64,000 bases of DNA from Icerya purchasi (lineage: Eukaryota; Arthropoda; Insecta; Hemiptera; Monophlebidae). This document shows, piece after piece, positions 1 through 12,155 of this stretch. The stretch covers positions 537,200,315-537,264,314 of the forward strand of contig CM077115.1 in NCBI GenBank assembly GCA_039619475.1, written 5' to 3'. The position numbers and the translations under genes are program-made. The notes below the pieces were generated by a model, which was not told where the DNA came from, did not search any database, and saw only the letters and a list, made by a program, of their open reading frames with translations. Each line of letters starts with the position of its first letter. Position 1 is the stretch's first letter.

Positions 1-278
1 AACACTTAACTAACGGACGCCAGTAACACCTACTATGCCATATTTCGAACAGCTCACTGCCGAAGAACATTCAGCTTCTATACCGGATATCGTACACACT
101 CTCATCTCGCAAATTTAAAAAAAAAAAAAAACAATAAAAACTACCAAAAGTTTACTTCGCGCTGTAGAAGCGCCCCTCCACATAGTGGTCGCGAACCACG
201 TGTTTAATTTAAAAACATAAAAATTAAATTTTGATCAACACGAATATTTCCAGACTGGTAACGAATTTTCACGCGAAA
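1..278. other. No recognised feature
   Basis: The first 110 bases are less AT-rich than their surroundings but give no convincing reading frame on either strand. The rest is AT-rich with an A14 run. This could be the edge of a repeat cut by the window boundary. Confidence 0.4.
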
Positions 279-280
279 TA

Positions 281-1183
281 CTAGGGTGGTTCAAATATAA
301 ACCGGAATTTCGTCATAAAAATTTTTATTTTATACTTACAGTGCTCATATTTTTTACAATTTTTCAAGATAACCCCCCTCGCACGCTACGCACTTTTTCC
401 ACCTCTCCGGCAATTTTTTTATTCCTTTTTTGTAAAAATCTCGCGGCTTGTCACATAGCCATTTGCGCACGAACGATTCCACCTCATCGTTGCTGTCGAA
501 ACGTTGTCCACCAAGTGCTTCTTTCAACGGGCCAAACAAATAATAATCACAAGGCGACAAATCTGGACTGTAAAGAGGATGTTCAAGTGTTTCCCAGCCC
601 AATTCGGCCAATGTCTCCATCGTGAGCCGAGCGGTGAATTTCTGTTCAAAATTCAGAAGTCTTGGCACCCATCTGGCTGCAATTTTGCGATAACCTAGCC
701 GATCATGAATTATTGTCTCAATACTACCTATGCTGATGCCCAATTCGTCGGTCATATCGCGTACACGGACGCGTCGGTCAGCCAAAATGAGTTGTTCGAT
801 GGCTTTGACGTGTTCATCTGTAATGCTGGTTTTTAGGCGCCGCGCATGTGGTATGTTTGACACCACTTCACGTCCTTTTCGAAACGCGGAACACCACTCG
901 TACACTTGAGTTTTGGAGAGACACTCATCCCCGAACTGTTCGCGTAATTTTCGGTAAATTTCCACGGATTTTACGTCGTCTTTGACTAAAAAACGAATAA
1001 TGATGCGTTGCGCAACAGACACTGGTACTTCTTTTACACTCATGGCTCTAACTACACTAAAAAGTGAGCTTACGCGGTTCTAATTGTAACAAACCGGTCT
1101 AACTGCCAGTGCAACCACTTTTTCCACAATAAATTTTTCGCGCGTTTATTTAAAAATTCCGGTTTATATTTGAACCACCCTCG
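281..1183 (-). mobile_element. Internally deleted mariner element
   Basis: This is a 903-bp element flanked by TA on both sides (279-280 and 1184-1185). Its terminal inverted repeats are about 30 bp, GGGTGGTTCAAATATAAACC inward from each end, differing at one base near the tip. It carries a shortened transposase frame on the minus strand. The TIRs differ from those of every other element in the window. It is not autonomous, because the transposase lacks the first two catalytic aspartates. Confidence 0.93.
354..1043 (-). CDS. Mariner transposase with in-frame catalytic-core deletion
   Basis: The 229-residue open frame starts at ATG 1043. Residues 1-125 are the paired helix-turn-helix DNA-binding region (FLVKDDVKSVEIYRKL, LSKTQVYEWCSAF) followed by the WVPxxL linker motif (RWVPRLLNF). 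About 120 residues expected next are missing, including the TGDE and HDN segments that carry the first two catalytic Asp. The frame resumes at YSPDLSPCDYYLF, which holds the third Asp, and ends normally at GGYLEKL. Full mariner transposases are about 340-360 residues. The deletion keeps the frame open, so a DNA-binding but catalytically dead protein could in principle be made; there is no evidence that it is expressed. Confidence 0.9.
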   Translation of the reverse strand: MSVKEVPVSVAQRIIIRFLVKDDVKSVEIYRKLREQFGDECLSKTQVYEWCSAFRKGREVVSNIPHARRLKTSITDEHVKAIEQLILADRRVRVRDMTDELGISIGSIETIIHDRLGYRKIAARWVPRLLNFEQKFTARLTMETLAELGWETLEHPLYSPDLSPCDYYLFGPLKEALGGQRFDSNDEVESFVRKWLCDKPRDFYKKGIKKLPERWKKCVACEGGYLEKL

Positions 1184-1185
1184 TA

Positions 1186-2499
1186 AATACAATCTGATGG
1201 CGACAGAATAAAAGTAAATGAATATTAACACAAACAAAAAAAAAATCCGAAACGATTCAAGAAAAATGTTTCATATTTACAACCAGCGACAGCGATAAAA
1301 ATAAAACAGTGTCCGATAGATCACGAATTAATGAAATATTAGAGAATATTTTTATAATCGGAGCATAGCCAAAAAATCGCGCTACAAGTACCGAACCCGT
1401 TTCAATATGTATAAAAATTCCAAATTACTTTTAATAAGATCGAAAAGTTGCGAGAAATTGTTTTAAATTACATTAACATAGCTTCTACTAAATATGCATC
1501 TGTATAATGATTAACACGTAATTCTTAGGCTACCCGCCATTAGAAAAAATATCCCAATTTTAAGCAACGAAAAATGTCCCAATTTCGATGTAACGTTTGT
1601 TATATTTTATAGGATTTTTGTGATTACTTTATTATACTCATATGGACCAATTAAGAATTACGTTGTAAATTTTGATCATTTTATACAAAGTATAGAAGAG
1701 AAAGAGACAGAAATGTAAGCAAGCGGGATCGTTAAAAGGCACAGCCCCTTGCAGGGCCAAAATGGCCGAGTTATATATATATATATGATAAATAAAATTC
1801 AGCCCTCTCGACTCCCAACCCTTTTTTCTTCTACAAATTCTTTTAGAAAAATCATTTTCATATGACTACGTCATACTTCCCTCTTTAATTTTAAAAAAAA
1901 AAAAAAAAATGTTAGCAACTGTACAATGCAGCATTCAACTTTTATCTTATATAATGTAACGGGACATAATCATGAGAGAAAAAATGTAGTGTAATGAAAA
2001 AGTCATTAACATACACATTCCCTTTAAAAATTAAAATATTTCATATTTTTCAGTAAACATATATATATATTTTTTCTTAATGTAAAATTTTTCATTGTAT
2101 TATGGGATGTACTAGATATAATAAATCCGTGGCCGGTCACATTTTATTTAATGAATTCTATTCGCGATAACAACATTTAAAAATGCAGTTGCTGTGGAAA
2201 TATTGAATATAGAGGTGAATATAATTTTGTGAGTTCTAGAAGAAAAGCTTGTTTTAAAATAAATCTAATTTATGACACAGAGAATGATTAGAAAGAATAA
2301 AGATATTACGAATTTTTTTTGTTTGTTTTTATGATCTTTCTAGCGTTTTTTCACGGAAGAAACAGTTCGGCGCCAAAGAATAAAAAAAAAAAAAAAAGAA
2401 CTGCATGTAGAATCAAATATTACCGTTTGAGAAATATTAAGGATCTTTTTTTAATAATGGAATCAAATCAGGTAAATAATTAACGACAAAATCCACGCT
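1186..2499. other. AT-rich DNA without recognised features
   Basis: No coding frame, TIR pair or tRNA-like motif was seen. A short GC-richer patch at about 1735-1772 (cagccccttgcagggccaaa) may be a repeat remnant. Short TA tracts occur near 1775 and 2063. Confidence 0.5.
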
Positions 2500-2737
2500 A
2501 ATAGAAACAGATGATGAATAGAAATAGATGAATAGAAACAGATGATGAATAGAAATAGATGAATAGAAACAGATGATGAATAGAAATAGATGAATAGAAA
2601 CAGATGATGAATAGAAATAGATGAATAGAAACAGATGATGAATAGAAATAGATGAATAGAAACAGATGATGAATAGAAATAGATGAATAGAAACAGATGA
2701 TGAATAGAAATAGATGAATAGAAACAGATGATGAATA
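2500..2737. repeat. 31-bp minisatellite, about 7.7 copies
   Basis: This is a tandem array whose unit is aatagaaacagatgatgaat followed by agaaatagatg. Successive units are essentially identical. Each unit is itself an imperfect doubling of a 15/16-bp motif (gatgaatagaaa). Because 31 is not a multiple of three but the unit has few stops, two long artefactual frames of about 100 codons run through it with a 31-residue period. They are not genes. Confidence 0.97.
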
Positions 2738-5700
2738 AACACTTCACTCACGAAATAAGTATCTTTTATAAGAATGACGGCATACGAATCAAAGATGGAA
2801 TGTCATTTGATCAATTCAAGAGTGTAACTTAAGAGTGGCGTCACAAGTATATTTTTAAGAGGCTAGTAAAAAGTGATCGTATTTCAATTGTATGTTTAAA
2901 TAGTTCTTAACATTTTATTGGTATTATGCGAAATATCATATACATGTAATTTATCCACAAACTGCTATCAAACGTTCAACCGTGATTGAAAATATGAAAA
3001 AGGATTACGATAAACTTTATCCTATAGGGAAAAAACAAAGATTAAAAATACAATGATTTTATCTTTTAATTTCCTCTATAATGGAATAATATAAATTTGA
3101 AACTAATTGATCATCGATAAAATTAGGATTTAAAAAATGGTTTTACTTTATAAAAGTTGATAATAATATTTCTCTCTTGGAAGGGTCCATCTTCCCATAC
3201 ATAACTCCCCCAATCCAACTGTTTACTAGATACTCTACACATCAAGAAACAAACGGATGAAGAAAAACATGCGACCTCCCCGAATTTTAACAATAAATTG
3301 TTATTTTGTGAAAATTTCTGGCGCGCTTTCAAAATTAGTGTTGGCTGTTACGAATATGCGCGCCTAATTTCAAAGAATAAAGTTCGTTTTTACGGATTTG
3401 GAGTCAAGTTATTAAATTGTTAACGAAAAGCATTAAAAGTTAATCACGAAATTAATTAAGAAAAAGAGGGAATGTTATTTATTTAAAGTTAACTCGTGGA
3501 ATTAAAATTATTACGAAGTAAATTTTGTTCGTTTAATTCTTGCGAATAATCAGATTTTATATAAATTTACCGTTTTTACTTTAGTTATTACGATATTGAC
3601 CCTGTCAAATGTAAATACGTCGAAAAGTTTCGAATATTACTGAATTCACATATATCGGTGGCAACTTTTTTTTTTTTTTTTTCAAAATAAATTTCCGCGA
3701 CTTTTCAGATTTTTTCAGCCTTTTTTCCGACATGGAAAAAAATAGCTAACAGAATATAACTTTGAAATATTTTACGATGTTTTTTATCACACCCTGATGT
3801 AGTTTAATCCCGACGATAAAATCTTAAATCACAATTTTTCCTTCTCGTTAAAAAATTAATAAAATTCTTTACCATTCTAATTTCCTGTTTTTTCGGTTGC
3901 TACTAGCAACATCCAACGAGATGTTTTATTATCTATGTAGAGTTACACTGTACCAAAGAGTTTTCCAGAGTCATTTTTAATACTTTCACGTTCTATCCAT
4001 TATAAATCAGGCGGGTATTTCTGTATCTTCTTCAAATGCCTTAACTTTCAACAAATTTCCTTGATTTCTCTTTGATTAATGAAATTCCTTGACTTTCCGC
4101 AATTTTGCAGAAAGTGGCCTTACATAAGCTAAACTTTTAAAATCCAATTTATAATTTCGCTCATATGTATTAACGTTCTAGAAATTGGCACTACTTTTAA
4201 TCTCTTTACGTGTATCAGTCGACGACTTTTTGAACTGATTATTGTAAACACATTATGTCTAAGACTCAGTAGGGATGGTCAGATGCTGCTCAGCAAACTG
4301 TTCCTCATTACATACACTACTTGAAATAATTACTATATTACTATTTTAACAGAGAAGATTCTAGAAATATTTAAGTTAATTAACTTTTGGGAGCTGCGGT
4401 TATTTTAAAAGCGGGCAGTGAAAAATTTAATGTAATTGTTTTTATTTCATACGATAATCAATTTACCGAATACAATTCCATTGATAAATGAAAATTATTC
4501 AAAGCAATTTTCAACCAGACATTTTAAACTAATTCCTCGCTCAACCGAAACCGTGACGGGAAAACTTTAGTTACTTAACCCTATGTATATTACTTTTAAT
4601 TACCGATATTAGCTTTTTTGTGATTTCTTACATCAACGGAAATTTTTACAATATAATACTCCGTTTCTTAATATTTCTCTTTCGACGACGTTTGTGTAGA
4701 ATATTTATTCGCTTTTATAGATATCGAAAAAGTTTCTTTTTCATCACATAAATTACAAAAAGTTCACCAATTTTTCTTTGATAATTGATTTTGATTGCAA
4801 TTTAATTAACACTAATGATGTAAGAACAGGCCGTTTTAAAATAAACGTTTTTAAAATAATTTTTTTAAACTTGCGCACTTACTGATCAAAAAAAAAAAAA
4901 AAAAAAAAGACAAAAAAACATTGCCTATACACGTAATTAAAAATAGGGGTACTAAGTATTTAAAATCTTAATCATTTCATTACTAATTTTAAGTTGCAGA
5001 AGGTTGCTTTTATCACGGTGTTCTCTCGAATTAATGTTTGTAAAATGGTCGGGAAGGCGAGTGTCGCGCAATTTTCAAATTCGTTCTTGAAGCCCTTGAA
5101 TCACACTCTTTTCTCCATAATAACCATCGGGTTTTCCAGCAAGACTAGGAACCTATTAAAGCGAATCGTACGCAACCGTAATTAGTGAAAACTGAATTCC
5201 GTCGTTTATCACTGCATGCTATTGGCCGTTTAGAAGTCCAAACTTTAATGTACAGACTTCTATATTGAGTAATCAATGAAAAGTACCGTTAAAAAAACCG
5301 TGTCTGAAATACTTCTCAATTCCATGAACGTAGCAACTGTGGCCGAATCGACTGAAATTATGTATCAAAGCTAAGAGTAACCATTTTCAATAAATTTGGC
5401 GTAAATTTAAAACTGTGTTTTTATGTATTTTTAAACGATCAAATTACAAAAGAAAAAAAATGTGACAGAATTTACACTAAGAAGAAGCTACGTTAAAATA
5501 ATTTATTAAAAACCGATTTCATTTCAACGCACCAACTACTATAGCACAACAAATAGGGGAACAAACTGACGAATGAAATTACCCAGAACTGACCGCTTCA
5601 TGATTTAAGGCTAAAACATCAGATAGCTCGCTGATTTCAGCTTCTCCAGGAAATTTATCACACAGCGAATCTAAACAATGTACAACTTTATTGCAAATTA

Positions 5701-8417
5701 GATGGTATAATGATTTTCAAACCCTTTTTTTTTTACCTCTCGCTTGTATCCTCAACATCAAACAACTGTAATATCTGACGATAAAGATTAAATGTAGCCA
5801 TACTGGTTTTTTGAGACATTCGTTGTTTTAATGGTTTGTGCCGTAATTCGACTGTTCGCTTCTCCTAGTAATTCCCTAATTCTCGACGCCACTATTTTCA
5901 GAAAACAAAAAAAAAAACTCTGATTTAATTACTTCTTTCAAATCGATTTTTATTGTCTCTTCCGATTTGTCTAATGTGTTAAATCATTTGTATATATATA
6001 TAATTCTCTGTTAAAACATTTAAAAGTTTATCCCTCGAGAGTAGTTAAATTTACTTTTTTGGTAATCCGAAATATTCGCAACCTCCTATACATTGCGCAT
6101 TTTTGAAACACTAAAACTGAATTCATTAGAGTTTGATAATCTTAAAAAATAGATTTAAGAGATCTTAATTTTCAAAAAATTGACAATTCGCACAGAATCT
6201 ACGATTATCAAAAAAAAAAAAAAAACATAATAAGAGCGTGTTGTTAAGTCGTTGCTAAAATATTTCAGTTACCAAGTGTTATTAATTCGTCTTTCTCGAA
6301 TTTATATTATTAACTTTAAAAGACAGTATTCTGATTATTAAATAGCACGTTTGTTTAAATTCTTTTTGAATTACCCTGCCGAATGTAAATTATCATTTTT
6401 TAACAATTATAAATCGCATTGTGTATTGTGCCCGTATATTACATTGTCAGTACTCAAAATTGAAGCCGGTGTTTTCAATACTGTTTATCAACATGTCGAT
6501 CTAACAACTTTTTTTGCTAACATGTCTACTAACCATTTGTTCGAGTTAACGAAATAAGGAAAACTTTTCAACTGGAATTGATCTCTTTATTATCGTTTTT
6601 TTAAGAACAAAAATTAAAAATAGAACCGCTAAAAATGTTTACTACCGTTATATAATTACTATTATCTACGCATTGTTGCAGAAAAAAAAAAAAAAAAAAA
6701 GAAACGAAAACCTCGCAACAGCTATTTGCACATCTGATGATAATCTCGGAAATATTTACAAACTTTTCGGAATTCAAGCACCATCTAGATTGAATAACGT
6801 TTTCCTGATTTAATGATACCTGTTGGATAAATGAATCTCAAACACGATGCTGCATTGAGGATAGAACGAAGTTGCGCTTTTCGGGTAAATGTAGTCAGTC
6901 AATTGCTATTTGCACACTATTATTATCACTAGGGAAATGTCTCTAGTCTTAAGGCCAAAATTTTAAGGTGGATAACTAACCTCTTTCGTGGTAAGTCTTG
7001 GATGGATACCTATCCCTTTTTTTCTACACTTTCGAATACAGTAACTATGTGCTAGAATTGTAATTCCGAATAATTAAATTCAACGTGCAGTTCACACATG
7101 AGAATGCTCGATACGGATAACTGCTATTTAACATTTCTGAACCATACCGTATTTTCTTTTAAGATAAACTCGTTTTACTTTTTTCCCTGAATTGTGTCAT
7201 TACGCAGCGATGACTTGTCAACCAAAAAAAAATTACAATTTAGTAATTCTTCACATAGAATTTCGTGATTCTGCAATATTCAGAAATTATACATAGATTA
7301 AAAAAGACGACGTACCCGACAATCATTACATACATAACTCACCTATCCAAAAAATTAAGTAAAACGAATATTTCTTTACTAACATTGTGGCAATTTGTTC
7401 TTTGAATATTTTAATTTTTTTTTTTTTTTTTTTTTTGTAGTTTATTTTGCGGGCAGGTTTTCGTAACTAATATAATTTTTATCCTACATTACGTATATGT
7501 GAAATTTCAACTGTCCCCCGGTAAGTAAGTAAGCAACAAATTACGATCATCATCTTTTTCAGTCTATCACTGTTATCATTGCGAGAATTTATTATTTTAA
7601 AAATTTATTAATGATGTTCTTATTTAGATCCGTTGTTACCAAATATCGTTATTTATAAAGATTATTTAAACAATTTATTTATCTTCGTTTTAAAATTTTT
7701 AAACATTACCCCTCAGCGATACTAATGGACTTTTTACAATTACAAGTATTAAAATGTATATTCTCACAAATTCATTGACTGAAATGTTCTTGACTTTTTT
7801 GAAAATTTTACTACAATTTCTTACGATTATCTAGAATAATAGTTAATTAAGGTAAGTTATACAACAAGAATTTAATTCAATTTTAGTATACGGACAATGA
7901 TCGTTTTTGATATTTTAGGAAAAACCGGAGAAAAAGTTTTCATACAGCAATACTTGGTTTAGCTCTGTCATTAGTTTTTGATCTTTTGATCATTTTCGAG
8001 GAAACTTAATATTTGAAAATATATAAATGAAATTTTTTAAAAAAGAACTGCCTGGCCATTATAATTTTAATTTCGCAAAAAAAAAAAAAAAAAGAGAAAG
8101 AAAAAGAAATCGGCTAGAAGACAACCCAATATTATTAAGTGAATAAGCGCGATACAAGTATTATCAATAAAAAAGAATTAATTAAATAAAATTATACGCA
8201 TCACTGGGTCGTCGTCTGCTGAGTATTCTTCCGAATACGAAGTTGCGTAATGCGATGCGAAGTTGAATCCTGATACTCGGGCAGCGATAAAGTGATATTT
8301 TGTATTAAACAAAAATAGCCTTTTTTCATCGGCAATTATTTCGGTTTCAGATACCGGTTACAGCGAAAGAGAAATAAGGATTCATGTTTTCTTTGGAAAC
8401 TTCGAAGATTAATCGGT
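2738..8417. other. Intergenic AT-rich DNA
   Basis: No gene, transposon end or RNA gene was recognised in this 5.7-kb stretch. It contains several homopolymers of 15-22 bases (T at 3668 and 7418, A at 4889, 6200, 6675 and 8079). The frames at 4994-5185 and 6351-6557 are short, lack recognisable domains and look like chance openings. Confidence 0.5.
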
Positions 8418-8432
8418 AACTGTATTCTTTAT
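8418..8432. repeat. Target-site duplication, 5' copy
   Basis: AACTGTATTCTTTAT, repeated exactly at 9501-9515. It brackets the truncated LINE. Confidence 0.85.
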
Positions 8433-9500
8433 AATAAGCCTCTTAAATTTAGCAAGGAAATGAAATACTTGGGTATATACATAGATGAAAATCTCAATTT
8501 CAGCAAACATGTTGGCTACATCATGGATAAAATTAAAAAATATTACCCACAATTAGTATAGGTCTATATAACAGAAGCTTTGGTTTGGAATTTGTGGATA
8601 GAAAAATTCTTTACTCAGCGCTGTTCAGATCTATAACGGAATATGGTCCCTTGATTTATTTTCCTAACATTTCGGTAAAAAACAAAAAGAAAATTAAAAT
8701 GGAACAAAGGAAAATCATCTTTTAAATATAACATCTGCATATAGAACGGTTTCCTATACATCTTCGTATGTCATATCAGGGGAATTATGCCAGTGAATTT
8801 ACAGTTGGAAATGATTAACGAGATAAAGATAACCGATAACCAAAAATAACCATAGTGATAGGACAAGGGTAATACATAAAGTAAAAGAAGTAAAGTCGAA
8901 ATACCTGGATGAATGGCAAAACACTTATGAGCAAGAATTAACAGGGAGACGAACATATGGATTATTAACCAGAATCGAGGATAGATTGAAGAACAAATTA
9001 CTCAATCCAAATTTCTATCTAACACAATCTCTATTGAGGCATGGTGATTTCGCTGAGTATCTAAAAAAATGGGCATAATTAATGACGATAAATGCAGAGA
9101 ATGCAATATCGCAATATCGAAACAGATTCATCGGATCATACTTTTGTATATGGTTCCAAATTCGAGCACATAACAGCTGAACACAACATCCGAGAAAACT
9201 ACATCTGGTTCAAGAATAAAAATAATACTATGAAGACCATAAAATATAATATAACTAAGATACTAAAGAAAAAGAAAAGAATATGATGTTATAATCTAAG
9301 TCGACAGCTTTTCCTCTTTAGATATCTTGTAATGTAGAGGGGAGGTACGTATAAACCATTGGTCAAACGGTCTCCCCATCTACAAGAATTTATACTTTGT
9401 AATCGCTTTTATTTTATTTATTTATTAAGGTTTTATAATTTTAAGAATTATTTGAAATTTAAAAAGAAGATAATTTATATAATATAAAAAAATTTAAAAA
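8433..9500 (+). mobile_element. 5'-truncated non-LTR retrotransposon (LINE) 3' end
   Basis: This is a 1,068-bp fragment on the plus strand bounded by an exact 15-bp target-site duplication. It opens in the thumb region of reverse transcriptase (KYLGIYIDENLNFSKHV, the usual KYLGxxxD motif after the palm). It continues through frameshifted pieces such as ILYSALFRSITEYGPLIYF, YLDEWQNTYEQELTGRRTYG and LTQSLLRHGDFAEYLKKMG, then the CREC of a C-terminal zinc-knuckle region. The layout resembles R1/Jockey-type LINEs. It ends in an A/T-rich tail. Several frameshifts and stops show it is dead. The 5' truncation with long TSD is the normal product of target-primed reverse transcription. Confidence 0.85.
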
Positions 9501-9515
9501 AACTGTATTCTTTAT
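9501..9515. repeat. Target-site duplication, 3' copy
   Basis: Exact copy of 8418-8432, directly after the A-rich 3' end of the LINE. Confidence 0.85.
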
Positions 9516-11224
9516 GGCTTGTTTTCTTTCTCAATTTCCAACTTTCCCTCCGCGGCTACCGAAATCCGTAGCCTTCGATTCTTTACTGGTGCGCGTCTTT
9601 TTTTTTTTCATCGATGAGCAATGATCCACCTACTTCAGCCGACTACAGGATCACAAACATACCCACATGTACTCTCTCAACACACTTTGCGCCTTTATTG
9701 AATATTTCTTATTTTTTTTTTTTTTTTTTTTAAATGTTATACAACATAATGGGGACATATCACAACATAAATAAAAATAACCACTAAAATATTTATCCCT
9801 ATTCGTAGTCAGTATTATTTTAAATGTCCCATTTTTTCTAGAACAAAGCGATTAATTCGAAAACTTGAAAAAAACGTGTTTTAAGTTACTTTTATGTAGG
9901 TAAGGTATACGACGATGTGGTTATTTCCCGATCGTTTTATCTTCCAAAAAAATTTGCTTACATTTATATTACTTAAGAATGTTGATTAATTTGCATTTTC
10001 TTCCCCTTAAAATTTTAAACGTTTAAGAATGTCCATTTAAGTTAATATAGATATCTTTATATCTTACATAAATACAGGCGCTAATACAAGGAAAATAAAA
10101 ATATATTGCAATCCAAAAAAAAAACAACAAAAAAACGATAAAATGCATTGTCTGCGATGTAATTAAATTCTTCGTCAATTAATATCGTCAGTGAAATTTG
10201 CAAAACTCCTTCAATTACATTCTCCAAAAAATTTCCGAGAGCGTTAAGCTATTCCATATAAAACACACGAAAAATCTAAACTTAAGGGAAAAAAAACAAC
10301 AAAGTCATTGAAAAAACAACATAAAAGCAGCCTTTTGTTACTCGTCCCAGCAGCATTAAATTTATGAATTCCTTAAAACTCATTTTCACATTGATAAACG
10401 ATATTCTTCTGTACATTTCTCACCGTGGTCACGCATGTACCTTTTGTCGCTACTTTTCCTCTTTCACACTGTACCGACTTTATTTGCTTTCGAAAAATTA
10501 CCGAGAAATTATATAAAATATCTGATAATTCCGTAATACACAACAACATATTCGCAATTTTCAAATTTTTCGTAATATTACAAATGCACTTTCTGAAAAA
10601 ATACACATATTTATTTATAAAATACTTATCGATATCTCACTAAAAGTCATTTATAAAATCTGTTAATAAAAAAATTGAACGTAATTTTAATAATTACATA
10701 CACTGTTAGAGTTTAAGTACGTACGAAATTTATTGCTGATTTATTGTTATCGGCTAATGTACACACATACTACATTGTTTAATGATAGACGAATCGAAAA
10801 TTGAATTTATAATTGCGATCGACAAGTCTACGTAATGAATTGAAAGATTCAGGAAAAAGATATAGAGAGGGATAAATATTTTCGTTTATCGTTGAAAAAA
10901 GTTATATATCTTGGTAATAAAATCTTCTTTCCGACTTTTATCCTCCGGATTTTTATTGTCCGCTTTTTCAAATTCGGCCCCTAAAAAATAAAAAAAATTA
11001 CGTAAACTATATTTTCAGGAAAAAGGAAAACTGAAAAATCTACACTTCTGTTTGCCAAAATCCGACTATTTTAATTTCTGGATTACACCCGAGGAACTAA
11101 TTTTTTATTTCTCTAGAAAACATCGAAAATAGGAACATTTTTTTAATACTAGATTTTAACAAAAGAGGGTTTTTAATTTCTTTCGGTTTCATTATTACCA
11201 TTACAAAAGATATATAATATCTTA

Positions 11225-11258
<34 letters not shown>

Positions 11259-11319
11259 GCACCTTAGGAGCGTGTAATATGAAATGACTCGCAAATATCC
11301 AAAAATATACAATGATTGG
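9516..11319. other. Intergenic AT-rich DNA, possible DNAJA3 3' flank
   Basis: No gene was recognised. A less AT-rich stretch at about 9530-9700 has no convincing frame. The overlapping opposite-strand frames at 10373-10643 have no recognisable domain. The unidentified last exon and 3' UTR of DNAJA3 could lie here or in 12156-13155. Confidence 0.4.
11225..11250. repeat. (AT)n microsatellite
   Basis: Thirteen AT dinucleotides in an uninterrupted run. Confidence 0.97.
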
Positions 11320-12155
11320 TCATAAATTTAATCTGCACCGCCCAAAAAAATCGAAAAAAGTATTGAAGCATGTCATCCTGAAGCCTGAAATTTTCTGCAC
11401 AGATAGTGAAAATTTCAGTGCGATAGCGCAATGGCCGCCGATCGCATAAAGACATATCGATGGTACCTTACCAACTTTTTTCGCTCGAGAAATGTGGCGC
11501 GCACGGGATAGCAACACTGAGCTCACAGAATTACAGTACACCGTTGGAAAGGAGAACCATTCCGAAGACTATGGTCAATGCTGAGTACTACATCAGCGTC
11601 CAGAAAACTTTGTATAGACACGTTCAACAGGAACAGCCTGAAATCGGCGAAAACGCCAGGCCTTATCATATTGCTTAACCGACGGGGTAGCGTCTCGAGC
11701 AATGTGGTATTGATGTCCTGTCACACCTTGCCTACTCTCCGGACCTGGCCTCTTGCCATTTTCTGGCTGTTTCCTATCCTTAAACGTGAGTTGCGCGGCA
11801 GGAGATTTGAAACGGACGAGAAAACGGTCCAAGCGTGCTCCGTCGTCTTCCGGCGATGGCCCGTAACGGAATACGAAAAAACCATGACGCGCAAATGGGT
11901 CAAGCGGTGAGATGAATGTACTCTACATAGCGGACAGTACCAAGGAGAAGCGAGCGATGTTCGCAACTGTTGAATAAAACTTTGATGCAATTTTATCGTT
12001 TTCTTTTTATTTTTGGCCAGAAGTTGATAGGGTACTATGTCTTTACGCGATCTGCAGCCGTGCGGGCGTACCACTTACGCTACCGCATTACAATTTTCAC
12101 CATTGGTATAAAAAACTTCCTTCGGACTTTTTTTTTGGACCAACTACCGCGTATA
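11320..12155 (+). mobile_element. Decayed mariner/Tc1 element with long imperfect inverted ends
   Basis: The plus strand carries the C-terminal half of a mariner-type transposase in broken frames. It includes a HDNA-like segment (ENARPYHIA), LAYSPDLASCHF with His where the third catalytic Asp should be, LKRELRGRRFETDEKTV and YEKTMTRKWVKRW. It is flanked by imperfect inverted repeats of more than 100 bp. For example, gatcgcataaagacat at 11440-11455 faces gatcgcgtaaagacat on the other strand at 12037-12052, and gtgaaaatttcagtgcgata at 11406-11425 faces ggtgaaaattgtaatgcggt near 12085-12105. The outermost tips and TSD are uncertain, so the coordinates are approximate. Confidence 0.65.

Noticed and set aside
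2437..2751. Two overlapping minus-strand ORFs of about 100 codons with periodic Phe/Ser/Ile peptides
   Set aside because: They are frames through the 31-bp minisatellite; the 31-residue peptide period is the repeat unit, not a protein.
10373..10643. Overlapping ORFs on both strands of about 75 codons
   Set aside because: Mutual shadows in AT-rich DNA with no recognisable motif.
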